64,000 nucleotides of DNA from Alphaproteobacteria bacterium (GCA_018222605.1 JAAEZZ010000002.1:248001-312000); one strand, 5' to 3'. Positions 37,501-45,335 are shown, counted from the first letter of the stretch. The notes: generated from the sequence alone by a model not told the origin. Numbers and translations are program-made.

Positions 37501-39539
37501 AGCAGTTTCCAAGTCAGCCGCTGGGCAATCGCCTTGCCTGCTTCATTGATGGCGACCACTTCATAAGACGCGTCCTTGCCCTCTTCGACGGAATACTCAA
37601 AGCCGGGCTTCATGCCGACATAAAGTCGTTCCGGTCGGTACGGTATCCGCACGCTTTCCGTGACCGCCCGCCCACCGGGTTCCAGCACGCTGACAACAGC
37701 ATTGATGCGCAGCGGACGTCCGGCATTGCTGCCGGCATTACCGGGCGCGATCTGGACATTTGCCACCCCTGCCCCGTCCGTCGTCGTATCATCCATTTCG
37801 AGGATACGCTCATGGAAGCTCTGGTCATGGCGGCCAAAGCTGAAATCCTTGAAATCGGGGAACGGATTTGGCGCGGTTTCCACACGGGCTTCAGACTTGA
37901 CCGTCAGGCCTGCGCCAGGTGCGCCATAGAGGAAGCGTGAAGACACTTCCACAGTGCGCGTCTGGCCAAGCTTCAGCGGCGTATCCGTGTCTGTCTCCAG
38001 ATCAACGGCAATGCGCTGCGGGACGAAATCCTCTACCGAAAAATTGACAGAGCCGGACGCGCCCGAAACGCCGTCCACTTCCACCGTTGCGCGCCACTGG
38101 CCACGGGATGCCCCCTTGTCGAGCTCATAGCTGTGCAGCACAGCGGACGCTTCCGGATCATCGAACCGGAACTTGTCTGCAACCAGGCCATTCGGACGAT
38201 AGATCACCAGATAGCCAGAGCGGTCTTCAATCGCCTTACCGGTGCGGTCACGCAACAGTCCTGTCAGTTGAACCGTCTCACCCGGGCGGTAGATGCCGCG
38301 CTCGGTATACAGATACGCGTCAATCAGGCCCGGTGTCCGGCGCCCGCCAACCGCATATTCTGAGAGGTCCACAGGGGCGCGGGTGAGATCCAGCACGGCC
38401 AACTCACCCTTGGCGCTATAGGCCATGACGAGTTTGGGAGCCATATTGCCCTGCCCGTTCGTGATCGGAGCATCAAAGGTGACGTGGCCCATCTCATCAC
38501 TGCGGGCCTCTGCCAGAATATCATTATTCATGGCGACCAACTGCACCGTCGTATCTGGAACGGGGCGACCATCCTTCAGGGAACGCAGCGTCAGGTCCAG
38601 GCCATTGCCCCCCTGATAGGCAGTAATGGCCAGATCCGTCATCATGATCCAGCGGCTCGAAGAAGCTGGCGGCCCTTCTGCGCTGCTCAGATCGGCAGCG
38701 TCTTCCACATGCACATAATAGACGCCAGGCTCCAGCGTGCCGATCACATCCTGCAGGGGGAAGACTGTCACAACCGGGGCGTTCTGCTCATTCGCAATCT
38801 GCATCGTGCCGTTGAACAATTCGTCTTCGACATCACTGGGGTCATCCTCGCCCCAAGTATAGGCGTAGCGGCCTTGCGCCGTTGTCTCGCCTTCAGAGAT
38901 GTTCTTGAAAGCCAGGGCACGGTCATTAATGCGGGATACAGTGACCTTCACCTCATCCACATTCACCGTTTCAATGGGCAGGCCATCGGCGTCTTCGCGG
39001 GGCAGGATGATACCCGCGCCCTTGAAACCGACATAAGGCGGCCGATCCGCAAAATCGATCGGGACCGTTTCGTCCCGCTTCAGGGTGCGCCCGTCAGCTG
39101 CTGGCAGGCCGGAGAGAAGCTTGGCCGTACGCTCGCTACCAAAGGTCAGGCCGCCTACACACAGTTCACGTCCTTCTACACTCAGCGCCGGGCGGAACGC
39201 CGGACGGAATTCGACATAAGGAGAATAGTCAGCCTCCGGATCAAGAGGTGCGGAGAAGACAAAGCATGCCAGGGGCTGCTCTGTCGAAGTATCGATCCGA
39301 TATCTGAAATAGGTGAATTCCTGCTCTGCTGCGTCCCGGGCTTTCTGACGTCGGGCTTCACGCTGGCGCGCGGCGACATTGTCTGCCGCTGAGCGCGTAA
39401 CGATGCTGCCTTCATCAGACTGGGCCAAGTCAGGAGCCGATTTGTCCTTGCCGCCTCCACACGCAGCAAGCATAGCGATCATGAAAGCGGCCACCACCGC
39501 TCGGCCCGAACCCCACTTGCCCGATTGTTTATGCGACAT
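34563..39539 (-). CDS. Bacterial alpha-2-macroglobulin lipoprotein (YfhM/ECAM type)
   Basis: 1658 residues from the ATG at 39539 (AAAGGAG upstream); E. coli YfhM is about the same length. A lipoprotein signal ends MIAMLAAC. MG domains fill the first two thirds. The bait/A2M core includes YVMVSVYTERDPI-like strands and MPRFLAPGDEALMTASIDN. The thioester motif is YGCTEQ, with Cys near residue 1183 and Gln near 1186, followed by an alpha-toroid (GYASPWLGAYVTDFV). These proteins trap foreign proteases in the periplasm and are paired with PbpC, which repairs damaged peptidoglycan. pbpC follows by 3 bases. Confidence 0.95.
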   Translation of the reverse strand: MSHKQSGKWGSGRAVVAAFMIAMLAACGGGKDKSAPDLAQSDEGSIVTRSAADNVAARQREARRQKARDAAEQEFTYFRYRIDTSTEQPLACFVFSAPLDPEADYSPYVEFRPAFRPALSVEGRELCVGGLTFGSERTAKLLSGLPAADGRTLKRDETVPIDFADRPPYVGFKGAGIILPREDADGLPIETVNVDEVKVTVSRINDRALAFKNISEGETTAQGRYAYTWGEDDPSDVEDELFNGTMQIANEQNAPVVTVFPLQDVIGTLEPGVYYVHVEDAADLSSAEGPPASSSRWIMMTDLAITAYQGGNGLDLTLRSLKDGRPVPDTTVQLVAMNNDILAEARSDEMGHVTFDAPITNGQGNMAPKLVMAYSAKGELAVLDLTRAPVDLSEYAVGGRRTPGLIDAYLYTERGIYRPGETVQLTGLLRDRTGKAIEDRSGYLVIYRPNGLVADKFRFDDPEASAVLHSYELDKGASRGQWRATVEVDGVSGASGSVNFSVEDFVPQRIAVDLETDTDTPLKLGQTRTVEVSSRFLYGAPGAGLTVKSEARVETAPNPFPDFKDFSFGRHDQSFHERILEMDDTTTDGAGVANVQIAPGNAGSNAGRPLRINAVVSVLEPGGRAVTESVRIPYRPERLYVGMKPGFEYSVEEGKDASYEVVAINEAGKAIAQRLTWKLLAVDYHYDWYRDGDRWRWRRSRTVTKVNEGILTTPEGGSAEIRVSGLDWGSHELVVEGTEAHSNVAASDDFYVGWGGRVSEDGIEAPDRVRVLGPDKAPGPGKSADITIIPPYAGQAQIVVATDRVLSVQNLAVSDQGINVTLPVTEEWGEGAYVMVSVYTERDPILQAKPRRAVGVTHIPVNMESRTFGMTIKAPDVVRPVGEQVVEVEFEGGPREPVYLTLAAVDEGILRLTKFKSPDPVSYYYGKKALGVEMYDDYGRLLDPNMGLPAEVRSGGDQLGGEGLSVVPVKSVALFSGLVDIGRSGKARVRFDLPEFNGELRLMAVAWSKSGLGSAESSMVVRDEAPSDLIMPRFLAPGDEALMTASIDNVELDSGEFSATITEEGTVKIADGRLTRSIETGKRADVPVRIEAESEGISTLMLAVSGPDKYSTERSYQIQTRSPYLPETRVTKQLMQPGDTYTVSADLLQGYVPGSSSISVGFSTLPMDPATLYASLDRYPYGCTEQTTSRALPLLYSEQLVAMGAKGSKDDATTRIQEAVNTVLNRQSSDGAFGLWREGDGYASPWLGAYVTDFVYRAQQAGYAVPNEALDRAYGALRAVSTGDAWRVYGYDTDVYESRYSNDTTEKMMQRSSAYALYVLAKAGKADISRLRYLHDRELSNIDSPLARAHIGAALAMLGDRARASSAFKAAMDGIGYDNTGDYYQTPLRDEAAILALASEAGMLDAVQSLAEKLGEDAPDPSRMTTQEKAFALLAVNALNKGAEGFKLDVKGLGRGNNNERQYALTEAQASEDVTFTLEGKAPMFRTVLVTGAPKSAPPAASSNLRVDKTYSTLTGGKVDLSRVQQGDQLVVRMRVTPQERRLNPVIVADLLPAGFEIETVLRPADGEQEYGNSGAFAYLGRLAHAQTAQAQDDRYVAAVDVYGDPVTLAYVVRAVTPGDFAMPGVVAEDMYRPEVFARSKAGRVTISAAPGSMGGGQ

Positions 39540-39707
39540 GAAACCCTCTCCTTTGAGCTTTCTTACAGTTCTTACACATCTTCCGGGGGGCGCGAACAGG
39601 GCGCGATTGAGACAAATCAAAGAAAAACGCCTAAATTCGAGCCTCAATTGGTTTGCAGACATGGTCAGGCACTTGCCAGGCGTCATGGGACAGGGAATGG
39701 ATCACTC

Positions 39708-40070
39708 ATGTGGCTCTGGCGAACAGTCGGGATAATTGCTTTCGCACTGGGTGCCATTGGACTGGTTTTGCCCGTCTGGCCAACAACCGTTTTCTGGATT
39801 GTCGCTGCCCTGGCGTTCGCGAAGTCAAATCCCAACTGGGCAGAATGGATCTATCGCCAGCCGGGTATCGGGCCGCCCATCAAGACGTTTCTGGAAACAG
39901 GCGCGCTGGCGCGCGAGGCTAAAATTGCCGCGCTGAGCGGAATGGCAATTGCAGCAGGCCTTATCGTCGGATTCGGCCATGATAACAGATGGCTTATGGC
40001 ATGCGGCCTCAGCTTGATCGGCATTGGCGCGCTTTACGTCATCACGCGTAAACCAGTCCGCCCGGAATAA
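39708..40070 (+). CDS. YbaN family (DUF454) membrane protein
   Basis: 120 residues from the ATG at 39708; a longer frame back to 39525 overlaps the macroglobulin start and is not supported. The DUF454 signature is plain: TVGIIAFALGAIGLVLPVWP, then TTVFWIVAALAFAKSNPNW, a GPPIKTFLETGALAREAK loop and two further hydrophobic helices. Function is unknown; E. coli YbaN belongs to the family. It is divergent from the alpha-2-macroglobulin gene. Confidence 0.85.
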   Translation: MWLWRTVGIIAFALGAIGLVLPVWPTTVFWIVAALAFAKSNPNWAEWIYRQPGIGPPIKTFLETGALAREAKIAALSGMAIAAGLIVGFGHDNRWLMACGLSLIGIGALYVITRKPVRPE

Positions 40071-40164
40071 CCCCTCCCCTCTTTCTGGGAACTCGGCATG
40101 CCTTGGTGCAGCACCGCGTATAATTGAGCAAAATCCTGCAAAACTCAGCAATTTATAAAAATAA

Positions 40165-40182
40165 GTGACTGATTGATCACTC
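40165..40182. promoter_or_regulatory. Inverted repeat upstream of the CarF-like gene (site 1)
   Basis: AGTGA at 40165-40169 and TCACT at 40178-40182 form an 18-base interrupted palindrome about 90 bases before the CarF-like ATG. Size and symmetry fit a TetR-type operator or similar. There is no regulator gene adjacent. Confidence 0.35.
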
Positions 40183-40203
40183 GCCAAATTTCCGCCTCAT
40201 TTT

Positions 40204-40222
40204 GTGAGCAATCATTCGCTCA
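40204..40222. promoter_or_regulatory. Inverted repeat upstream of the CarF-like gene (site 2)
   Basis: TGAGC at 40204-40208 and GCTCA at 40218-40222 form a second 19-base interrupted palindrome, 21 bases after site 1 and about 50 bases before the ATG. The centre (AATCATT) is itself partly symmetric. Confidence 0.35.
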
Positions 40223-40272
40223 ATAACAAGACAAATGCCTATCAAAAGAACATGCAAGAAGGAGGCGGTCCT

Positions 40273-40863
40273 ATGCCCGTCACAATCACGCTGACTATCG
40301 CCAAATCACTGGCTTCCATATTGGGGGGCCTGTTCTTTGCAGACCTGATTTCAGGTCTCATCCACTGGTTTGAGGACCGCTATGGCAACCCGGAATGGCC
40401 TATTCTTGGCCATACGATCCGGGCCAATCAGGAACACCACTTCAAACCTCGCGCCTTTCTTCAGGGCACATTCTTCACGCGCAACCGGGAAGTGGTCATC
40501 CTGGGCATGATCTTCCTCGCCCTGTTCTGGGGGACCGGCACATTGAACCTGTTTACAGGCTCGGCGGTGTTCTTCGGTGTATTCGCCAACGAATTTCACC
40601 GTGCCGCCCATCGAAGTCCGAAGGAGAATGGCCGTCTCATTACGCTGTTACAGAAGACAGGCCTCGCCCAGTCCTTCAAGCATCACGCCGCGCACCACCG
40701 CCAGGGCAAGGATACGCATTATTGCGTCATCACGAATTACACGAACCCTGTGCTGGAACGCATTGGCCTCTTCCCGGCGCTTGAGCGCGTAATCAAGACC
40801 CTCACCGGCAAGGTGCCTCGCCTCGATGAAAGCGTGAACCCGCGCTATCGCAAAGCTGCCTGA
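40273..40863 (+). CDS. CarF/TMEM189-like lipid desaturase (putative plasmanylethanolamine desaturase)
   Basis: 196 residues from the ATG at 40273, chosen for GAAGGAGG about 8 bases upstream; the frame is open to 40204. Hydrophobic helices lie near residues 7-30 and 73-105. A dense set of histidines matches the Kua/TMEM189/CarF desaturase family: H31 in GLIHWFEDRYG, H47 in LGHTIRANQEHHFKP (H55, H56), H109/H113 in NEFHRAAHRSP, and H137-H142 in FKHHAAHHRQGKDTHYCVIT (H149). Family members introduce the vinyl-ether bond of plasmalogens using a di-iron site. The ether-lipid substrate in this organism is inferred only from the family. Confidence 0.85.
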   Translation: MPVTITLTIAKSLASILGGLFFADLISGLIHWFEDRYGNPEWPILGHTIRANQEHHFKPRAFLQGTFFTRNREVVILGMIFLALFWGTGTLNLFTGSAVFFGVFANEFHRAAHRSPKENGRLITLLQKTGLAQSFKHHAAHHRQGKDTHYCVITNYTNPVLERIGLFPALERVIKTLTGKVPRLDESVNPRYRKAA

Positions 40864-40952
40864 CCTCCCACCCCACCCTTCCCTGAGGGCGGGGATGTTC
40901 TTCGCGCGCAAAGACCTTAGTGTCCGCGCGACATAAAAAGAGGAAACGCACT

Positions 40953-41726
40953 ATGGATTTGGGACTGACCGGGAAAATCATCTTCGTCGCGGGCGCAAGC
41001 CGGGGCATCGGACTGGGGATCGTTGAGGCCTGCCTTGCGGAAGGCGCACGCGTTGCCATGGCGGCCCGTGGACAGGAGAAGCTTGAGCAGGAAGCAAGCC
41101 GTCTGGCAGAAACCTATGGCAAAGATGCCGTCTGGACCCGTGCAGGCGATCTGCGTGATCCGGATGTCGTCGAAGACATGATTGCCGCCATAGAAGAGGA
41201 AATGGGTCCACTCTGGGGCGCGGTCGCCAATGTCGGCCTGCACCCCTGCCCACCCGGTTTTGAAGTGGACGATGAAACTTGGGACGCAGGCCTGTCGCAA
41301 AACCTCAACTCAGCCTTCTATTTGGCCCGCTCTTCGTTGCGCCGGATGGACCCGCGCGGCGAAGGCTCTGTCCTGATGATTTCATCCATTGCGGGCCTGA
41401 CTGGCCTGGGCACACCGCTCACTTATGGCACGTCAAAAGCCGCCATGAACCATTTGACTAAGGAACTTGCCCGCATCGCCGGACCAAACGGCGTGCGCAT
41501 CAACGCCATAGCACCCGGCAATATCATCTTCCCGGATGGCGAGTGGGAAGAGCGCGTCAATGGAGAGCGCGGCGACGCCTGGAAACGCTGGATCAAGCGT
41601 GAAGTGCCGTTGCGCCGCTTTGGCAAGCCTGAAGAGATCGGCAGCGCCGCCGCCTTCCTCCTCAGCCCTGTTGCAAGCTTTATCACCGGCACGGTCATGC
41701 CGGTGGATGGCGGCCAGACCCGCTGA
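40953..41726 (+). CDS. SDR family oxidoreductase (3-oxoacyl-ACP reductase-like)
   Basis: 257 residues from the ATG at 40953 (AGAGGAAA upstream). Rossmann motif FVAGASRGIGLGIVEACLAE at residues 12-31, AARG after the second strand (NADP-type), catalytic VLMISSIAGL (Ser), LTYGTSKAAMNHL (Tyr and Lys), and IAPGNIIFPDGEW. The C-terminal SFITGTVMPVDGGQTR is the usual SDR ending. Substrate unknown. It follows the CarF-like gene by 89 bases on the same strand and abuts bioB tail to tail in TGATCA. Confidence 0.9.
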   Translation: MDLGLTGKIIFVAGASRGIGLGIVEACLAEGARVAMAARGQEKLEQEASRLAETYGKDAVWTRAGDLRDPDVVEDMIAAIEEEMGPLWGAVANVGLHPCPPGFEVDDETWDAGLSQNLNSAFYLARSSLRRMDPRGEGSVLMISSIAGLTGLGTPLTYGTSKAAMNHLTKELARIAGPNGVRINAIAPGNIIFPDGEWEERVNGERGDAWKRWIKREVPLRRFGKPEEIGSAAAFLLSPVASFITGTVMPVDGGQTR

Positions 41727-42728
41727 TCAGGATCCAATCAGCGTAACGCGCTTGGCCGGGGCTTCCATCTCGCTCCGGCCGGCGGCTTCCATCCCCATCT
41801 GACCCATCAGGGCTTCATCCTCGTCAATTTCGGGATTGTCGGTCGTCAACAACCGGTCCCCAACGAAGATGGAATTGGCCCCGGCGAGCAGACACAGCGC
41901 CTGCCCCTCTTCCGTCATGCCCTCGCGGCCGGCCGACAGACGCACCCAGCTTTTCGGAAACACGATGCGACAGGCCGCAATTGCCCGCGCCATTTCAATC
42001 ACGGAAATTGCGGGACTTTGCCCCAGCGGGGTGCCTTCAATCGGCACCAGCATATTGACCGGCACACTCTCCGGGTGCGGTGTCAGTTTGGACAATTCAT
42101 GGATCAGACCGATACGATCTTCCCGGCTTTCACCCATTCCGAGAATCCCGCCGCAGCAGAGTTTGAGGCCAGCTCCCCGTGCCTTGCCGAGAGTTTCCAA
42201 GCGGTCATCATAGGTTCGCGTCGTGACGACGGAACCATAATATTCCGGAGACGTGTCGAGGTTGTGATTATAATAATCGAGCCCCGCTGCTTTCAGGGCC
42301 TCCGCCTGCCCCTCTTCCAGCATGCCAAGCGTGACGCAGGTTTCTAGGCCTTCGGCTTTCACCGCCTCGATCATCGCGGCTACCTTGGGCACATCCCGCT
42401 CCTTCAAGCTGCGCCAGGCCGCGCCCATGCAGAAACGGTCCGCGCCATTTTCCTTTGCGCGCCGCGCGGCGCTCACCACCTCATCCAGCGGCATCAGCTT
42501 TGAGGCTTCAAGTCCCGTATCGAAATGCGCCGACTGGCTGCAATAACCGCAATTCTCGGCACACCCGCCCGTCTTGATCGAGAGGAGCTGCGACTTCTGA
42601 ACTTTTCCATCCGGCCAGTTCGCCTGCTTCACGCTCAGTGCCTTGCCCATAAGGCTGTCGAACGGCAAAGTGTAGAGATCGGCAATCTCGTCACGTGTCC
42701 AGTTGTGGCGGGGGGAAAGCTCAGTCAT
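41727..42728 (-). CDS. bioB: Biotin synthase BioB
   Basis: 333 residues from the ATG at 42728; an in-frame GTG at 42746 is possible. A radical-SAM enzyme that inserts sulfur into dethiobiotin. The cluster motif CAENCGYCSQSAHF supplies the three Cys of the [4Fe-4S] cluster. Other signatures are FCMGAAWRSLKERDVPKVAA, YYNHNLDTSPEYYGSVVTTR, GGILGMGESREDRIG and LLAGANSIFVGDRLLTT. No other bio gene is in the window. It converges on the SDR gene without a gap and is divergent from the VTT protein. Confidence 0.97.
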   Translation of the reverse strand: MTELSPRHNWTRDEIADLYTLPFDSLMGKALSVKQANWPDGKVQKSQLLSIKTGGCAENCGYCSQSAHFDTGLEASKLMPLDEVVSAARRAKENGADRFCMGAAWRSLKERDVPKVAAMIEAVKAEGLETCVTLGMLEEGQAEALKAAGLDYYNHNLDTSPEYYGSVVTTRTYDDRLETLGKARGAGLKLCCGGILGMGESREDRIGLIHELSKLTPHPESVPVNMLVPIEGTPLGQSPAISVIEMARAIAACRIVFPKSWVRLSAGREGMTEEGQALCLLAGANSIFVGDRLLTTDNPEIDEDEALMGQMGMEAAGRSEMEAPAKRVTLIGS

Positions 42729-42866
42729 CCGGAGATCCTTGTTCACATACTATGTAGCTGAGGCTTGGTATCGGCGTGATCCCTGCGGATCAACTACTGT
42801 AGAAATTAACTTTGCGGCATATGCCGGTATGACGTAAGTCAGCTGCGGACCCTCCAGAGCGCCCAC

Positions 42867-43637
42867 ATGGACACACAGCCCGCCCCCCGGAAAGTCATTG
42901 ATGCGAACGCAAAGCGTGGCGCAGTCATCGGCCTGATTGCCTTGCTGGTGATCATAGGGCTGTTTGTAATCGGAAAGATGGCGAACATTGTCGATGTAAC
43001 AGCCTTGCAGACCTTCATGGATAATGTGGCGAGCAGCCCATGGGCCTTGCCTGCCATTATCCTGCTCTTTGTGATCGGCGCATTTGTCGGCGTACCGCAA
43101 TTTGCGCTGGTTGCAATTGCCGTCGCAGCTTTCGGTCCATGGCTGGGCGCGTTCATGGCATGGATTGCCAATATGGTCTCTGGCGCGGTGACCTTTTATG
43201 CAGGCCGGCTGGCTGGCGAAAAGGCCTTCAGGCGCTATGCCGGCGAGACAGCGAACCGGCTGTCCGGATTCGTGGGGCGCAATGCCATGATGACAAGCGC
43301 TATAGTGCGCAATGTTCCCGCGGGTCCTGCGCTGATCGTCAATATGGCTTTCGGCGTCAGCCATGCGAAATTCCTGCATTACTGGGCCGGCATGGCCGTC
43401 GGGATCATTCCGAAGATCGCTCTGATTGCCTTTGCAGGACAAAGCCTGTTCGCCGCCTTCAAAGGCAACCCGCTTAGCGCTATTGCAGCGGCTGCCGCAG
43501 CTATCGGCGTTTACATCGCCATTGCCACATATGCCCGCGCCCGAATGCGCAAAAACAGGCAATCTGTTGCATTGATAGGGCAGAATGAGGTTGACACCGG
43601 CGCACAGGCAGACGATGTAACCCCTCATGTGGAATAA
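42867..43637 (+). CDS. TVP38/TMEM64 (VTT/DedA-like) membrane protein
   Basis: 256 residues with about five or six hydrophobic helices. The VTT core reads FVGVPQFALVAIAVAAFGPW, then MVSGAVTFYAGRLAGEKAFR and RNVPAGPALIVNMAFGVSHA; the following KFLHYWAGMAVGIIPKIALI is typical. Family members are linked to phospholipid scrambling or membrane homeostasis; a precise role is not assignable. The 3' end overlaps the start of the leuA leader peptide and contains a TTGACA promoter element, so leuA transcription probably starts within it. Confidence 0.85.
   Translation: MDTQPAPRKVIDANAKRGAVIGLIALLVIIGLFVIGKMANIVDVTALQTFMDNVASSPWALPAIILLFVIGAFVGVPQFALVAIAVAAFGPWLGAFMAWIANMVSGAVTFYAGRLAGEKAFRRYAGETANRLSGFVGRNAMMTSAIVRNVPAGPALIVNMAFGVSHAKFLHYWAGMAVGIIPKIALIAFAGQSLFAAFKGNPLSAIAAAAAAIGVYIAIATYARARMRKNRQSVALIGQNEVDTGAQADDVTPHVE
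43591..43621 (+). promoter_or_regulatory. Candidate promoter of the leuA leader transcript
   Basis: A consensus TTGACA lies at 43591-43596 inside the VTT gene. The best -10 match is TGTAAC at 43616-43621 (4 of 6, spacing 19). A start point would fall at about 43626-43629, at or next to the leader ATG at 43627. The -10 element is weak. Confidence 0.35.
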
Positions 43638-43689
43638 TTTGCCCCTTCAGCTACTGCTTACCGGCCCCTGGCCGGAGACGACTGCCTAA
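43627..43689 (+). CDS. leuA leader peptide (20 residues, Leu-rich)
   Basis: ATG at 43627 to TAA at 43687-43689 encodes MWNNLPLQLLLTGPWPETTA. Five of the first eleven residues are Leu, written TTG, CTT, CTA, CTG and CTT; several of these are uncommon next to the CTG/CTC used in neighbouring genes, as expected for control codons. No ribosome-binding site is visible, but a promoter element could put the transcript start at the ATG, giving leaderless translation. The frame is followed by mutually exclusive hairpins. Reading frame and bias are seen directly; attenuation of leuA by Leu-tRNA is inferred from the known leu leaders. Confidence 0.7.
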   Translation: MWNNLPLQLLLTGPWPETTA

Positions 43690-43721
43690 GGTCAGCTGGG
43701 GCAGTCGCGCGGTCAGGGGTT
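43663..43721 (+). promoter_or_regulatory. Candidate antiterminator of the leuA leader
   Basis: CCCCTGGCC (43665-43673) pairs with GGTCAGGGG (43711-43719) over 9 bp with one G-U pair, extendable by two wobble pairs. An inner perfect 8-bp stem CGACTGCC (43679-43686)/GGCAGTCG (43700-43707) is nested inside. The 5' arm can instead fold locally as CCGGCC-CCT-GGCCGG (43661-43675). Confidence 0.55.
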
Positions 43722-43739
43722 CAAATTAGCCTGATTTTT
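43711..43739 (+). terminator. Candidate attenuator terminator upstream of leuA
   Basis: GGTCAGG (43711-43717) pairs with CCTGATT (43730-43736; five Watson-Crick and two G-U pairs) and runs into TTTTT ending at 43739. The stem is modest. Its 5' arm is the same stretch used by the antiterminator, so only one structure can form at a time. Confidence 0.5.
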
Positions 43740-43764
43740 CATCCCCAGATCGGTCCCGCAGAAA

Positions 43765-45306
43765 ATGTCCACGTCTTCAAATCCTCATATCCGTATTTTC
43801 GACACCACTTTGCGCGATGGCGAACAATCGCCCGGCGCCTCCATGACCCACAATGAAAAGCTCGAACTGGCTGAGCTGATGGAAACCATGGGCGTGGATG
43901 TCATCGAAGCCGGCTTTCCCGCCGCCTCGGAAGGTGATTTCGCCGCCGTCAGCGCGATTGCCGAGCAATCAAAATCCGCCATCATTTGCGGCCTCGCCCG
44001 CTCGACGCCGAACGATATCGAGCGTTGCGCAGAAGCCGTCCGCAAGGCAGCGCGTCCGCGCATCCATACCTTCATTTCCACCAGCCCGGTGCATATGAAG
44101 CACAAGCTGAAAATGGGCCCCAACGCCGTTTTGGAAGCGGTCGGCCGCTCTGTCGCCCAGGCCCGCAACCACACCGATGACGTGGAATGGAGCGCGGAAG
44201 ATGCGACACGCACCGAATTCGACTTTCTGTGCAAATGCATCGACGTGGCAATCGCCAGCGGCGCGACCACCATCAACATCCCGGATACGGTCGGCTATTC
44301 CCATCCGGATGAGTATGGCGCTCTGTTCCGCCGCCTGATCGAGAATGTCCCGAACTCCGACAAGGTGATCTGGTCGGCGCACTGCCACAATGATCTCGGC
44401 CTGGCCGTAGCTAACTCCATCAACGCCGTTGCCAATGGCGCTCGCCAGGTGGAATGCGCCATTAACGGTCTGGGCGAACGAGCCGGCAATGCGGCGCTGG
44501 AAGAAGTCGTCATGGCCATGAAGGTGCGCGGTGATACCCTGCCCTTCGAAACCAATATCCAGCCCGCCTATCTTTCCAAGGCCTCAGCCATGGTCAGCCG
44601 CATCACCGGCTTTCCGGTGCAGTACAACAAGGCGATCGTCGGCAAAAATGCCTTCGCACATGAAAGCGGCATCCACCAGGATGGCATGCTGAAGAATGCC
44701 GAAACTTATGAGATCATGCGCCCGGAAGATGTCGGCGTGGCCAAAACATCTCTGGTCATGGGCAAGCATTCCGGTCGCCATGCCTTCCGCGACAAGCTGG
44801 AAGCGCTCGGCTATGTGCTGGAAGGTGACGCCTTGAACGATGCGTTCAAACGCTTCAAGGCGCTGGCCGACCGCAAGAAACACGTCTTCGATGATGACAT
44901 CATTGCCTTGGTCGATGACCAGTTGGCCGCAGAGGGCGAGCGAATTGTCTTCAAGCGTCTGCGTGTTGTCGCCGGTACGGATGGCCCGCAAACCGCTGAG
45001 ATCGATCTGGTAGTCGATGGCGACGAAAAGTTCGCGATCGCCCGCGGCAATGGACCGGTCGATGCCGTGTTCAATGCCATCCGCGAGATCGTCCCGCATG
45101 ATGGCAAGCTGGAACTCTATCAGGTGCACGCTGTCACCGGTGGAACAGACGCGCAGGCGACTGTATCCGTGCGCCTGAACTGTGAGGGCATCATGTCGAC
45201 GGGGCGCTCGTCTGATCCGGACACGCTGGTCGCCAGTGCAAAAGCCTACCTCCATGCCGTGAACAAGCTGGAAGCGCGCAAAGCCAAGCGCACCCACGCC
45301 GCCTGA
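43765..45306 (+). CDS. leuA: 2-isopropylmalate synthase LeuA
   Basis: 513 residues, the usual long LeuA form. It condenses acetyl-CoA with 2-oxoisovalerate, the committed step of leucine synthesis. The TIM-barrel start IFDTTLRDGEQSPGASM contains the metal and substrate site; SAHCHNDLGLAVANSINAV gives the HxH metal ligands, and NGLGERAGNAALEEVVMAM follows. The C-terminal domain (about 390-505, VVAGTDGPQTAEIDL, VTGGTDAQATVSVRL) is the leucine-binding LeuA dimer domain. So both feedback inhibition and the upstream attenuator can respond to leucine. Confidence 0.97.
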   Translation: MSTSSNPHIRIFDTTLRDGEQSPGASMTHNEKLELAELMETMGVDVIEAGFPAASEGDFAAVSAIAEQSKSAIICGLARSTPNDIERCAEAVRKAARPRIHTFISTSPVHMKHKLKMGPNAVLEAVGRSVAQARNHTDDVEWSAEDATRTEFDFLCKCIDVAIASGATTINIPDTVGYSHPDEYGALFRRLIENVPNSDKVIWSAHCHNDLGLAVANSINAVANGARQVECAINGLGERAGNAALEEVVMAMKVRGDTLPFETNIQPAYLSKASAMVSRITGFPVQYNKAIVGKNAFAHESGIHQDGMLKNAETYEIMRPEDVGVAKTSLVMGKHSGRHAFRDKLEALGYVLEGDALNDAFKRFKALADRKKHVFDDDIIALVDDQLAAEGERIVFKRLRVVAGTDGPQTAEIDLVVDGDEKFAIARGNGPVDAVFNAIREIVPHDGKLELYQVHAVTGGTDAQATVSVRLNCEGIMSTGRSSDPDTLVASAKAYLHAVNKLEARKAKRTHAA

Positions 45307-45335
45307 TCACGCTTTTAGCCCTCAGGGCTTGAAAC

